Counted from the stretch's first letter, positions 1 to 10,539 are shown. The stretch: 64,000 nucleotides of DNA from Zanthoxylum bungeanum (GCA_019454045.1 SKCR01032774.1:558001-622000), one strand, 5' to 3'. Translations and numbers: made by a program. The notes: generated from the sequence alone by a model not told the origin.

Positions 1-75
1 ACCTAAATGAGACATTGTCCCCAATGTCTTAAACAGTAGAAGAAGAGTTTAGAAAATCGTACCTGGTTAGCTGAA

Positions 76-720
76 CTACCGATTAAGATCTATGTCCAGT
101 TTACGCTTCTTACCACGATAGTTGTCTGTCCAGTCCAACTTGGAGAGAATGGGGTCGAGTTTTGGTTCAAAGGCTATGATTTGGTCAATTAATTCTTCGG
201 CCTTTGTCGCAGTCAGGAAGATATCATGTACTGATTTCGTGACGAACTCATGTCTTTTGGCTTCCGCAAGAAAAACAAAGAGAAAATCGAAGAAATGCTC
301 AATGTTAAGTAACCCAATGGGCTTCCGATGAATGTTTAAGTGCGCCCATGATGCTACAGTAAACATTTCCTCAAATGTCCCAAGCCCTCCTGGTAATGCA
401 ATAAACGCATCCGCAGTATTGATCATTTCATGAATTTGTTCGGGCATTCCAGATACGATGCGTTCATCTCCATTTGTTTGTCCGATTAAGTGTTCGTCCG
501 CCAAAGGTTTTGGAATGATTCCCAAAACATGACCGACACCATCCTGAACGGCTTTTGAAATGCTTCCCATCAATCCAAAATTGCCACCACCATATACTAG
601 GTGCATATTTCGCTCCGCTATGACTCGCCCCAATTCCTTTGCAGCTTCGATGAATTCTGGTTTATTACCATAATTGGATCCACAGAAAACACAAATTCGC
701 TGCTGTGAAGTTGCTTCCAT
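76..720 (-). CDS. LOG-family cytokinin riboside 5'-monophosphate phosphoribohydrolase-like protein, retroelement-borne
   Basis: 214-aa intact ORF of the LOG (TIGR00730, Rossmann-fold 'lysine decarboxylase-like') family. Typical members release active cytokinin bases from cytokinin riboside monophosphates in the cytosol. Visible landmarks are FCGS (residues 12-15), YGGGNFGLMG (43-52), and the family signature PGGLGTFEE (110-118) with its glutamates. Length is normal for a plant LOG. Two oddities: the usual Arg-Lys of the M-x2-RK-x2-M segment is Gln95-Ile96, so catalysis is doubtful; and the C-terminus is basic then acidic-leucine (GKKRKLDIDLN), which I do not recall from ordinary LOGs. There are no introns, unlike the multi-exon plant LOG genes, as expected for a captured cDNA. 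It lies downstream of the gag-like gene on the same strand, inside the element. A TATA box lies 56-67 bp upstream of the start codon. By eye it is about two-thirds identical to the LOG at 31981-32634. Confidence 0.9.
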   Translation of the reverse strand: MEATSQQRICVFCGSNYGNKPEFIEAAKELGRVIAERNMHLVYGGGNFGLMGSISKAVQDGVGHVLGIIPKPLADEHLIGQTNGDERIVSGMPEQIHEMINTADAFIALPGGLGTFEEMFTVASWAHLNIHRKPIGLLNIEHFFDFLFVFLAEAKRHEFVTKSVHDIFLTATKAEELIDQIIAFEPKLDPILSKLDWTDNYRGKKRKLDIDLNR

Positions 721-775
721 TTTCTCTCTCTTGTTTGGATGTATATCTGGATGTGTTGAAGAGAGAAATGTAGAG

Positions 776-787
776 CTGAATTTATAG
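776..787 (-). promoter_or_regulatory. TATA box of the LOG gene in LOG-RE1
   Basis: On the minus strand CTATAAATTCAG lies 56-67 bp before the LOG start codon. The same 12-mer precedes LOG in LOG-RE2 (31915-31926) and sits at the LTR TATA box (25095-25106). This suggests that LOG can be transcribed from its own core promoter as well as from the LTR. Confidence 0.6.
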
Positions 788-1247
788 AACCTGAAAATGG
801 GTGAGTAATAATTGCACTAGTATCTGCCAAATGACAATTATTAGATGAACGTTAAAATAAATCGTGAAAAGTATAAATCTTGTCGGCGAAAATAAAGATA
901 ATAACAAAAGAAAATCAAATCAAAGCAATTATTAAGGCAACGTAATTGTGTACGCAATACGCCACTAGTTTAATATAAATTCATGAGGGTGCGTCTCAAG
1001 AATTCATTCCTTACTCAGCCACCACTAATGAATTAGCCCTCATCTTTATGATTGCCAAACACCATTTCTTCTGTCTTAAAATGCTCCGTTTGTGTTTTTC
1101 CCTGAAAAACTAACACACAAAATTAAAAAGTTCTACAACATGTATACACAAAATTTGAAAACAAAAATTACAACAAAATTGCATGGGTTGCCTCCCTGCT
1201 AGCGCTAAATTTTTCGTCTTCAGCCAGACGTGACTGAAATCTATCTG
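788..1247 (-). other. Spacer between gag-like gene and LOG in LOG-RE1
   Basis: About 460 bp without a supported ORF. It aligns by eye with the spacer of LOG-RE2 (about 31458-31914). Conserved stretches include the segment just after the gag stop, with the words GCTAGCAGGGAGG and CCATGCAA (minus strand), and a T-rich tract that could act as a 3' splice acceptor. It is probably the leader or promoter region of LOG. Confidence 0.5.
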
Positions 1248-2495
1248 TCAAGGAGGTTTCAATGTCGTTTTGGATGTCCGATTAAAGATAATCTCGTGAG
1301 CGTTGCTTTTGAAGGGTCTCTTCCAACTGTAAAGTGGCAAAAAGAATTTTGTCCCATTTAGTGCTTGAACCATTTTTTTAACCTTTGTTGCTCCAGTTGT
1401 TCCTGAAAAGAAAGAAAGAAAATCAGGAGGTCTCGTATGGTGCTTGACTTTGAATGGAAGTTCCATTCTGTCAAGCTTCTGGGCGATGTCTTTGATTTGT
1501 ACTCCCCAAAACAATGATGTTTCACCTGAATGCTCTGAATCTTCAATAGGGTGTGACATTTGCTCCTCCATTTGCTCTGCTTTTTGCTCCACCTTTTCTT
1601 CACAGATGTATTTTAGGATTTCTTCATTTAGCTCTTCATCTGTCATCTGTGAAATGCATGCTTCAAAATTATCAACCTGAGGATGAAAAGATGTTTCTGA
1701 CATTAGGTCTTCATCCTCTGGTTTGACTGGAATGGATGTTTCAGGTAGATCTTCATCAAACATCATGGTAAAGCATGCTCCAAGATCTTCAGTTTGAGGA
1801 TTGAAAGTTTGATCCTCTGTTGTTGGTGCAGTTGGTACAAACAGCTCAGCTTCTTCGTCAGAGTCAGAATCTGAATAATAAAAATCAAATAGAGACTTTG
1901 CTGGTTTGGGCTCCGGAACTGATACCTCTGTTTCTTGATTCTGCTCAGCCTCCTCTTCTGCTGAAGTGTCATCGTGAAATGCTTGGTCATTTGAAAATGA
2001 TCATTGAGGTATGAAGTTCTGGTTTTCTGTTAATTGTCTGATCTGATCTGTTATTCTCTGTATGGATTCTGTTTGACTATGAACTTGTGCATCAATTTGA
2101 GCTGCCCGTTCTTTGAACCAATCTTTGAGCATGTGAAATATCTGATCTTCCTCTGATGGTTCTGGTTCTTGATGAAAATCATAGATAGATGGTGGATAAG
2201 ATGGAAGATGTGGTTCTGTGAAATATGTTGGTTCTTCGTACCATGAAGGATTTTGATAACTCTGCCACCCTGGATTGTAGTTGTACTCGCAATGATCTCT
2301 CGAGTGGTTACCATTACATATGTCACATCTCCACATTGAGTTATGTTGAGAAAATGTAGTATTGCTTGGTTCTGGCATCCAGTGATAATCGTTGGGCTGG
2401 ACAACAGGCCTCAGAAAACCGGACTGTTGCTCCCAGATGTGGGGTGTATCTTCTTATAACACTCGTAATTTCTCAATCTCCCAGTACTGTTCCAT
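1248..2495 (-). pseudogene. gag-like gene of LOG-RE1, disrupted
   Basis: Reading from a start codon at 2495, the frame encodes an N-terminus conserved with LOG-RE2 (EDTP-IWEQQSGF) but has one TAA stop at about 2456. A zinc knuckle C-x2-C-x3-H-x4-C (CDICNGNHSRDHC) follows, as in plant Ty3/gypsy Gag proteins. The frame then ends at a stop near 2001, where about 15 codons present in LOG-RE2 are missing. The downstream half, 1766-1248, is open and acidic (EDEDL, EEKVEQKAEQMEEQM) and ends in a basic segment (RWKRPF-like) with stop after KPP. The acidic middle and basic end match LOG-RE2 residue for residue over long stretches. I infer a Gag-like nucleic-acid-binding protein; no capsid-domain similarity is obvious to me. 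Confidence 0.65.
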
Positions 2496-2606
2496 TTTTC
2501 AACCACCTGAAATAAAAGAAAGAAATAAAAATTACAGATAAAAATAAAGAAAATAAGATACAAGTAAATTAGATAGCTTCAAAATTAATAACTCAAGAAA
2601 TATAAG

Positions 2607-2624
2607 TCCCCGGCAACGGCGCCA
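2607..2624 (-). other. Primer binding site (tRNA-Asp type) of LOG-RE1
   Basis: On the minus strand TGGCGCCGTTGCCGGGGA is the exact complement of the 3' 18 nt of plant tRNA-Asp(GUC) including CCA. It lies 6 nt inside the LTR end at 2631. This fixes the element's orientation and the LTR edge. Confidence 0.85.
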
Positions 2625-3337
2625 AAAACTTGACCGGTGCATTCACACGCGTATAACGCAAGCGCACATATAATTCAAGTAGTATAAAAATATCAATCCC
2701 ATAAGGACTTAATTCCTACTGTTGTTATTAATTATTGAATCTATTTATTTACAGGTATCTAATTATAGGGAGAAGGGAATTGATTGCTTTTGGTTGGTTG
2801 AATGTGGATTTGCTTAATTAAAATAAAAATAAAATAAACAAAAGAAAATACTAAGGAAAATTACAAAAGACTCAAAAGATCTAGGGTCGTGACTCCACAC
2901 AATACTGTTAAAAATATGAATTGATTTTCTTATTTATGTGTACTAATTCAGTTTGCTAACCTGGAACACGAAAATATATAAAAGCCTCTTCCGATGGTCA
3001 GACGCAAATACCCAGTATAACCCAATTGAACCATATTCCTATGTCAACCACATTACCCTGGATTCATTAAGTTTAAGTTCCAATTATGGCTACCCACGCC
3101 CGACAGGTATATTCCTATCCTGTAAGGAAATCTATTAAAGGGTTATTTATCCTCAAGGAAGATCGTGAGCTATTAAGTCTAAGGCTGAAACCTAAAATCC
3201 CTATGTCTAGTTCATTTTAGATTTACCACATCAATCATATTGGTGATCAGGCAACAGGAAGCATTAAGCTTAAGACTCAATAAACAACCTAAAGAATTAC
3301 CCATAAAAAGAAAATCAATTATTAAGTGTGGATATTG

Positions 3338-3530
3338 ACCCGGCCACGGTTCCGGTTCGGAACCGGAACCGAACCGGAACCGAACCGGTTGGAACCGGAA
3401 GGTTCCGGTTCCAACCGGTTCCGGTTTCGGTTCCGGAACCGAACCGGAATGGGACCGGTTCGGTTGGGGTTCCACCCCAACTCGAACCGGTCCGAACCGG
3501 TGGAACCGTACGGTTCCGGTTGGAACCGTC
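3338..3530. repeat. Left subterminal repeat array of hAT-1
   Basis: About 190 bp made almost only of GGTTCCGG / GGAACCGAACC words on both strands. The right end (6128-6235) and both ends of hAT-2 have matching arrays. hAT subterminal repeats are known transposase-binding sites in this superfamily (Ac/Ds, for example). The long proline-, arginine- and glycine-rich ORFs here are shadows of the repeat. Confidence 0.8.
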
Positions 3531-3541
3531 GGGCCCTACGA

Positions 3542-3628
3542 CCCCCAACGGCTACTAGCCGTTGGGGGCCAAATTTCCCCCAACAGCTAGTGCCGTTGGG
3601 GGATGCAGGGAGCCGTTTGGCTCCCTGC
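3542..3628. other. Cluster of strong hairpins upstream of the hAT-1 transposase
   Basis: Three adjacent inverted repeats. 3542-3568 has perfect 13-bp arms around one base (arms CCCCCAACGGCTA). 3577-3602 is a near copy with imperfect arms. 3605-3628 has perfect 10-bp arms GCAGGGAGCC with a 4-nt loop. They lie between the subterminal array and the transposase start. hAT-2 keeps a version of the first hairpin near 53270-53288. Confidence 0.75.
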
Positions 3629-3859
3629 CAAAAAAAAAAATTTATATTTTTATTATATAAAATAAAAATTACTAATGTACCCCTAAAACGGTTATATTTA
3701 GGGGCATTTTTGGTATCAAAAAAATTCTAAAATTCTATAAATATGATTCATTTTTCATAATTTCATCACACCAAATTCTCAACTCTCTCATTTTCTATAA
3801 TTCTGTTATTCGCAATTATTCAATTTTCTTATTTTTCTTCCTAATTTCGCAAACGAAAA

Positions 3860-5918
3860 ATGGCAAGCTCATCTGAGAACATAATGTCAAATATGCCAAC
3901 CCAAGAGAGCGGCCCTAGTGTCAGTGCGCAATCACGGAGAAGAGAATTTAAGGCTCGGTCCTCGGATATTTTCAAAATTCATTTTAATTTGGAACGCCTA
4001 GAAGATGATTCACAACGAGCAGTTTGCAACTATTGTGGGGTTATCTACAAATTTTCTGGTGGATATGGCAATATGATCAAGCACATGGAAAAACATCATC
4101 CGGTTGAATTTGGCATTGATACGACGCAAACTCAAATGGCCAGGTACGCATCATCAAGTAGAGGTACGAGTGCTTTAGATTTATTTAAATATTCCGATGC
4201 AAAAAATAGAGAAGAATTTGCGAAATTAACTTGTATGGCACATCTTTCTTTAAGCTTTGGTGAAAAACTTCATTTTACTAATTACGTGCATAATGCTTTA
4301 AACCCTTCTGCATGTAGAATGACTCGAAACACAACAAAACGTCATATTTTTAAATTATACAAAGATGGTAAAATTATTTTAAATGAAATATTTAAAGAGA
4401 TGAAAGGTCGTATTTCTGTATGTTCTGATATTTGGAGTGATCATTGGCAAACACACTCATACATGGGTGTGACTTGTCATTGGATTGATGCATCATTTAC
4501 CATGCAAAAACGACTTATTGCATTTAGAGTTTTTGATGACCAACATACTGCACATAATATTTATAGAATGATGAAGGTAATTTTTGATGAATATGGTTTA
4601 GGAGAAAAAATTTTAACAATTGGATTTGATAATGCATCTGCAAATACTGCATCCATCAATGATTTAAAAGAAATATGTCAACCAAATTTAGGAGGTCGGT
4701 TTTTTCATATTCGTTGTACATGTCATGTCCTCAACTTATGTGTGCAAGACGGTCTAAAATTATTATCACATTTCCTTGATCCAATTAAAACGGCACTTAA
4801 CTGTATTTGGTCATATTCTCAAATTAGGAGAGAATGGACCAAGTTTTGTAAAATAAATGGTATTAAACCGATTAAATTTTCAAGAGATGTTCCAACACGT
4901 TGGAATTCTACTTATTTTCTTTTATGTCAAGCATTTCAATACAAAGATGCATTATGTAGTTTTTTTTTCTCAACATGTTCAAAATATCACACTTTATCCT
5001 AGTCAATGGGATATTTGTGAAAAATTTTTAGATATTTTAAAAGTTTTTAATGATGCTACTTTAGTTTTTAGCGGCGTTTATTATCCTACAGCACATTTAT
5101 TTCTTCTTGAGAGTTTAAATATTGTTGGCACTCTCGATGAGCATGTTGACAGTAGCGATCCTAATGATATTGTTTTGTTAGAAGCCATTACTGTTATGAA
5201 GGTAAAATGGTTAAACTATTTTAGAGAAATTCCTTTACTTTATCTTATTGCTGCTGTTTTTGATCCTAGATTTAAATTAGAAGGTTTGAATGATGCTTTA
5301 CAAGCTTATTATGGTTATTTAGGAATATTAGATGAAATTGACATTACTAGATTAATGACGAAATTAAGAAATGATTTAATTGAGTTATTTAATGATTATA
5401 TTGTAAGATATAACTTAGGAACATTAGGTCAATCTAGTAGTAGCGAACCGGTAATTCAAACCAGACTTAGCGCAGGGGATCGTTGGTTATTGCAACGAAA
5501 TAAAAAAGCTAGGGATACGACAACTAATAACCCTGAATTAGATAATTATTTATCTACAAATTTTGAGTTTTCTAATGAAAGTTTATGCAGTAAAAATTTT
5601 AAAATCCTTGAATGGTGGAACCGGCATCAAAATATATATCCGGTTTTATCTATTATTGCTAAAGAGATCTTGGCAGCACCTATTTCCACCGTTGCGGTTG
5701 AGCAAGCCTTCAGCTTGGGAGGTAATATATTGGAAGCTAGGCGATCTTCATTACATCCAAGCACTCTAGAAGCAACAGCTTGTGTGGATGATTGGACTCG
5801 AGCTGATCTGAGACAACAAGAAGATGCCCCCGATGATTGTGAAGATTTGTTCGATAATGCTTCTGCAACAAGTGCAAGCGGAACCGGAGCCGAAGGATCA
5901 ACCGATAATGATGATTGA
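3860..5918 (+). pseudogene. hAT transposase (BED finger, RNase H-like core, hAT dimerisation domain), one frameshift
   Basis: The N-terminal part (3860-5002) starts MASSSENIM. It contains a BED-type zinc finger (Cys56, Cys59, His75, His79), the first catalytic-region motif CSDIWSD, the DNAS-N motif (IGFDNASAN), CHVLNLCVQD and DVPTRWNSTY. The C-terminal part, read in another frame to 5918, carries the hAT dimerisation domain (EWWNRHQNIYP; ISTVAVEQAFSLGG; RSSLHPSTLEA). The frames meet at a run of nine T near 4969-4978; the hAT-2 copy has seven T there. A run of eight would keep the frame open, so each copy is off by one base, in opposite directions. Otherwise this copy looks intact. It may be a recent mutation, a slippage-prone site or a sequencing error. 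Confidence 0.9.
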
Positions 5919-6127
5919 TAATTGTAAAATTATAATTTACAAAGGGGATATGTCTAAAAGACTAAAACTTGTAATGGAACTACGTGAGCTTTGATTCCTC
6001 TCACCATTGGAGGATACGTATGCAACTTAAATTTTTAAATATTTAAGCTCAAGCTCTTCAATGTAATAAATTTTTTTTTTATAAATTTAATCTCATTTTT
6101 TTTATTTTAATTAATTAAAAAAAAAAG

Positions 6128-6241
6128 GAACCGAACCGAACCGGAACCGAACGGTTCGGTTCCGGTTCCACTTAAGTGTGGAACCGGTAACCGGCCGGTT
6201 CGGTTCGGTTCCGAACCGGAACCGAACCGCCGGCCGGTCTA
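6128..6241. repeat. Right subterminal repeat array of hAT-1
   Basis: GGAACCGAACCGG words on both strands, ending at the terminal CCGGCCGGTCT. It mirrors the left array. Confidence 0.75.
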
Positions 6242-6395
6242 GATATTGTGTTTCATCACTTCCATAGAATAAAAATAAATGCCGGGGTTATAAGATCTAC
6301 ATTTAATATTTCTTATCTAGGAATCTTACTTACTATAATATATAAATTATTTTATGTTCTGTTTTCACATGAATTAATAATGTTAAACATTTAAA

Positions 6396-6530
6396 ACCAG
6401 CCATATAGGCGGTAATCCATTTAGTCCAACTACATCAGCCATATAGGCGGTAATTATTTGTCATATAAAGACCAGCCATATAGGCGGTAAGGTAATTTAT
6501 ATTTAAACTAGCCATATAGGCGGTAATAAA
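6396..6530 (-). repeat. Iterated GCCATATAGGC motif in the LOG-RE1 LTR
   Basis: Four copies of CAGCCATATAGGCGGTAA at irregular spacing of about 35-40 bp (near 6399, 6435, 6469, 6508). The core GCCATATAGGC is nearly palindromic. The same motif is repeated four or five times in every LTR of the family in this window, although the sequence between copies varies. Confidence 0.8.
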
Positions 6531-6834
6531 GTCTACCATTAATTAATCCAGTTAAATTATAATTTAAATATTATAATTAAGTGAGATTAACCTAGATAAT
6601 TATATTAAATATTTCACCTTTCACCCCAACAGAAATTTAACTATAAAACATAAAAGAATAGAGAAGAAGAAGAGAACTACTATTACTGAAAATTAAAATA
6701 CATAAATTAAAAAAATATTATTTATATATACAAAGCTAGATGCTTCCTATAAAATCATGGAAAAGTCCCCAAGGAAAGCACGAGGAGAAATGAGCATCTG
6801 AGGCCTTCAATTTATAGGCAACATTTCGGGTTGG

Positions 6835-7193
6835 GCGTCGCGACGCTAAACTGCTCGGCGTCGCGACGCCCGAATAGTGAATACAGGTCAACGCGGCTTG
6901 ACCACGCGTCTGTCGGTGCAATAATGGCTCGCCACGTGTCTCACTATGAATGGGCGATGACGCGGTCCAATAGATAAGCGACACGTGGAAGCAGCTGGTT
7001 GGTTGAGCTTTCGGTCAAATGGGAACATGACACGTGGCAGCTTGTGATTCGTCGGTGATTCGGTCCAATGATGAAGTGACACGTGGCACGCGGTTTGGGG
7101 TGGTCCAATGAGATGACGACATGTGGCAATCTGCGCACGTTAGCATGAGCGGCGTACGTTAGCAACTTCAGCGCATGATAAGCGTCGCGACGC
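6835..7193 (-). promoter_or_regulatory. U3 promoter region of the LOG-RE1 LTR
   Basis: Contains three perfect 12-bp palindromes GCGTCGCGACGC (6835-6846, 6858-6869, 7182-7193), CACGTG boxes near 6934, 6982, 7030 and 7080 in GACACGTGG/CCACGTGTC context, and three GGTCCAAT (CCAAT-type) words. A CTATAAAT-like TATA box is read on the minus strand at about 6810-6818. The arrangement parallels the U3 of LOG-RE2 although most of the sequence has diverged. Confidence 0.6.
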
Positions 7194-7381
7194 CAAAATG
7201 ACAAAAATGCCCTTTTTGGTTGTTTTTATCCATTTCGCCCCCAAATTGTCTCCAATGCTTTCCAAACTTTATTTATCTGCAAAATAACACAAAATACATC
7301 AAAACGTTCACAAAAATCGAGAAACTATACGAAATATTAGGTTAAATGAGTGGGAAAAAGTGATGTATTTACCACTCATCA

Positions 7382-8990
7382 AGCTTCATCTTTGCTCCTC
7401 AGCAAATACACATAACATAATCTTGTGCTATCATTGATAAAAGTGAGAAAGTACTTTTTACCGCCTCTTGTTTGCACAATATTCATATCACACACATCAG
7501 TGTGTACAAGTTCCAAGGGTTCAGAACTTCGTTCTATGGAATGAAATGATGTTCTATATATTTTTGCTTCAACACATGTCTCACACTTATGTTGGCTATC
7601 AATTTCAGATTTAGGTATAAGGTCCATGTTAATTAATTTACGCATCGTATCATAATTAAAATGTCCTAACTTCCCATGCCATACATTTTGTGACTCAATA
7701 ATATAAGCAGACGTTGTAGCTTTATTATTAATAGCAATGTGTCGATTGACAGTCATTACATTGAATTTGAAAAGGCCATCAGTGAGGTATCATTTTCCTA
7801 CATAGACATCATTTTTGGTCAATACAACCTTGTCAGAAATAAATACAAGCTTAAAGTCATTATTACTAAGGAGAGAACTCGAGACCAAGTTCTTCCGCAT
7901 ATCTGGAACATGCAAAACATTCTTCAATGTAAGCTCCGTTCCGGATGTCATCTTCAGAACCATTGTGCCTTGTCCAACCACTCTAGAGGTAGACGAGTTT
8001 CCCATAGTCAGATGATCGCCACCATCGACCTTCTGATATGAGGAAAAACATCTTGCTATCAACACAGATATGACGAGTAGCCTCAGTGTCTACTCGGATT
8101 CCCAACCAAGTTGGCTTCAATTACCACTGCTGAGAGGTTCATCTTTGAGATCTCATTAGTTAACTGCTCATCTTCAGCGACATGAGCCTCATTTTTCTTT
8201 TTCTTGCCCTTGTCCTGAGACTTTTTGTTTCTGCAGTCCTTTGCAATATGACCGCTTTTTCCACAGTTGAAGCACTTCTCCTTGAACTTCTTGTTTTGCT
8301 TGGGAAGAATCAGCTTCACTGTTCTCTCTCTTTTTGCTACCTTTTCCATCCTCGATGATGTTGGCCTTAAACTCCATAGTCTTGTAGCTGGCATTTTCGG
8401 ACTTTCTATTGTCCTCTTTGATCCTCAATCAAACTCCAAGATCTTCAAGGCTCATCTGCTTCTTTTTATGTTTCAGATAGTTCCTGAAGTCCTTCCATGA
8501 TGGAGGCAACTTTTCAATGATGGTGGCAACTTGAAACGTCTCACAGAGTTTCATACCTTCATCCAATATTTCATGAATGATCAATTACAGTTCACCCAAC
8601 TGAGACAACCTACCCACGATGAATTTCTTTGGTCCAGCATCCTCGGTTTTATATTTCATATCGAGAGATTCACAGAGAATCTTCGCAGAAACCATGCCTT
8701 GGTACACGACCATGTCTCTTCCCGCAGTTGCTTGGATATTTCTGATTCCTCTCCCCAAGATCCGGAGGATCTTTGAGGTATTTAGCCAACTGTAGAGTTG
8801 TCGGGTAGAACAACATTTTGCTCTGCCACTGTTTAAATTTTGCCCCATCAAACTTTTCCGGTTTTTCTCCATGAGAGACCGATACTGTGATGTTTCCGCT
8901 AGCCATATGTAACTGGAAAACCAACAGGGATCAATAAGTCTACAAAAGATAAATTGTACAACGATCAACAAATGATCTTGTTCAAATGAT
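7382..8990 (-). pseudogene. Ty1/copia gag-pol fragment (copia-1), truncated by LOG-RE1
   Basis: In minus-strand order: a Gag start with the copia-like phrase EKFDGAKFKQWQSKM (ATG about 8906); a zinc knuckle CFNCGKSGHIAKDC (about 8280-8240) followed by a Lys-rich tail; a degraded protease region where the expected DSGATRHIC appears as DTEATRHIC; NVLHVPDMRKNLVS (about 7900); and the GAG-pre-integrase/integrase N-terminus with the HHCC zinc motif (WHGKLGH... HKCETC) and the first integrase Asp in VHTDVCD. The integrase reading stops at 7382, where the LOG-RE1 LTR begins. Several frameshifts are present. The rest of pol presumably lies left of the window beyond LOG-RE1. Confidence 0.85.
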
Positions 8991-10539
8991 ATACCAAGTA
9001 TTCACTCGTTGTTCTACTGGACAATAGTACCAATAAACACAAGTCCTTGAATTTCTGACTAAGGTTTCTTATGATAAGTAAATAAATGAATATTCACAGA
9101 GGACGAGGGGCGTCCGAGATAACCACTTAAATCCCTAACCACTTAGGCTCTTATCGCATTTTTGACAGAATATCCTTTAAAAACTTCATCAATAGAATCT
9201 CTTAACAATTCAATACTCAGTATTTCACTTTCAATTTTACAATATAATATTCGATATGTGTAGATATATATATGTAAGTGTCAACCAAGATTTGATAGAA
9301 TTACTTGTGTATAATTACACTTTAAATTCTCAACCAAGTATGCAACACACAATTAATTTTCAACTTTATCACTATGTGTATGCTTGTGATAATTGAACAC
9401 CCTACTAATAACTTAAATCTATACTACCAAGATTATTGTTATCCAGTATATGATTTACTAAGTTAATATTATGATTACTTGAATTAATCTAAGTCTATTC
9501 AGTTTTAAAAATAATTCCAGGATTAATTCGTTAGTGTCGCGTTCGTATCTATGTTCGAACGAGACTGTCCAGTGTGTGCAGTTCGTGTTGCGTTCGAGAA
9601 CGCATTCGAACGAAGTGTTCCAGAGAGTTAAGGTTTGTATAGCGTTCGAGTACGCGTTCGAACGGACTATTCCAGAGAGTTCACGTTCGTGTTGCATTTA
9701 GGACGCGTTCGAACCTTTTAAGTCAGAGGGTTTGTGTTCGATTTGAGTTTAAAGACGCGTTCGAACGTTCTTAGGCAAAAGGCTTGCGTTCGAGTTCAGT
9801 TTGAAGACGCGTTCGAACATTCTTACGAAATTTCATATTTTTGCCTTTGCGTTCGTCGGGCGTTCGAATGCCCTACGTATTTTTCATGCACAGACTTTAT
9901 TTTTCCAGAAATTTTTCTTATCTAAGCATGCAAATTACTATCTAACAACACGAAATGATAAGTTCTTAAGATTGTTGGTGGATTAGTGTCATTAAATGGA
10001 AAACAAACATGCTATAAACAAATTCAAATCCATAAAATCAAAAGTAGATCTACACTATCATGCAAACCCTAAAACTTTAAGAACCAGAAAAACCTGATTG
10101 AAACGTCCAAGTCGAGATGATTCTCTGTCCTTAAGAACTTATTAGCCTCCGTCTTTGGTGCTCTACGGATTCGAAGTGGCCAATGTTCTCCCATGATAAC
10201 TCGGATTCCACTTGTTCAAGGGGCACTCCTTAACAAGATCTTGAACTAGGAAAGATGGTGGAAAAACTCTATTTACTCAAAAAATGAAATGATGAGACTC
10301 AAGACTTAAATATGGATCCTTATAATGAACCTCCAAAGCCCTTTAAATAGACATGAAATGGTGCCTTAAGGGAACCCTTTGGTTTGGGATGTAACCCTCC
10401 TAAGGGTTATACCTATTCCATGCACCATTTGGAGCCAAATGAGAGTTCTTATAAATTGGAGAACATGTCCCATTGGGGTACTATCAAAGGGACATGTCAT
10501 TCCTTCATCCAAACACAATAATTTAGAGAATTTACTATA
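8991..10539. other. Non-coding region, probably copia-1 leader and LTR
   Basis: No ORF can be supported. Near 8975-8990 the minus strand reads CTTGGTATATCATTTG, a poor match to an initiator-Met primer site, so the copia-1 5' LTR may start just right of it. The region holds a cluster of TTCGAAC-rich repeats (9545-9870). I could not fix a right LTR boundary. Confidence 0.4.
9545..9870. repeat. Degenerate repeats built on CGTTCGAACG
   Basis: About eight TTCGAA palindromes, two of them the full CGTTCGAACG (near 9655 and 9758), with TTCCAGAGAG between several units, at roughly 60-70 bp spacing. A very similar block lies in the 3' LTR of copia-2 (36795-36990) in the same plus-strand orientation. 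Confidence 0.7.

Larger units (their letters stand above)
3338..6241 (+). mobile_element. hAT-family DNA transposon (hAT-1), about 2.9 kb
   Basis: Interrupts the LOG-RE1 LTR. The uninterrupted site is seen in the solo LTR near 21472-21490. GATATTG is duplicated at both edges (3331-3337 and 6242-6248), with an imperfect eighth base, as expected for hAT. The right end (minus-strand TAGACCGGCCGG) resembles the TAGACCCGGCC end of hAT-2; the left end (ACCCGGCC) seems to have lost the first bases TAG. Both ends carry dense CCGGAACCGAACC-type subterminal repeats. It encodes one transposase with a single frameshift. Confidence 0.9.
1..7381 (-). mobile_element. LOG-carrying LTR retroelement copy 1 (LOG-RE1), partial
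   Basis: Right part of a minus-strand LTR retroelement; its 3' end lies left of the window. In element order the window holds an LTR (7381-2631), a primer binding site (2624-2607), a gag-like gene (2495-1248), a spacer, and a LOG gene (720-76). No reverse transcriptase, integrase or RNase H is visible, so it looks non-autonomous. The LTR, PBS, gag-like gene, LOG gene and the segment after LOG (1-40) all have counterparts in LOG-RE2 (24349-36209) but are clearly diverged from it, so this is an older or different subfamily member. It was inserted in a copia pol gene, whose integrase reading frame stops abruptly at 7382. hAT-1 later inserted into its LTR. Confidence 0.85.
2631..7381 (-). repeat. 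LTR of LOG-RE1, split by hAT-1
   Basis: Bounded by TGACCGG at 2631 and CATCA at 7381, that is TG...CA in element orientation. Without hAT-1 it is about 1.85 kb, close to the solo LTR at 20788-22644 (1857 bp). The halves are 2631-3337 and 6242-7381. It carries four copies of a CCGCCTATATGGCTG-like motif (about 6396-6530), three perfect GCGTCGCGACGC palindromes (6835, 6858, 7182) and several CACGTG-type boxes (6935-7090) in its U3 part. Confidence 0.85.

Noticed and set aside
76..720. LOG as an ordinary host gene
   Set aside because: It is intronless, lies between a gag-like gene and element sequence, and has the same arrangement in LOG-RE2 with LTRs, PBS and target duplication. It is better explained as element cargo.
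2607..2624. tRNA-Asp gene fragment
   Set aside because: Only the 3' 18 nt are present, in the complementary sense, exactly at an LTR edge; it is a primer binding site. The same applies at 26496.
3326..3730. Proline/arginine/glycine-rich proteins on both strands
   Set aside because: They are shadows of the GGTTCCGG subterminal array and change frame freely between the ends of hAT-1 and hAT-2.
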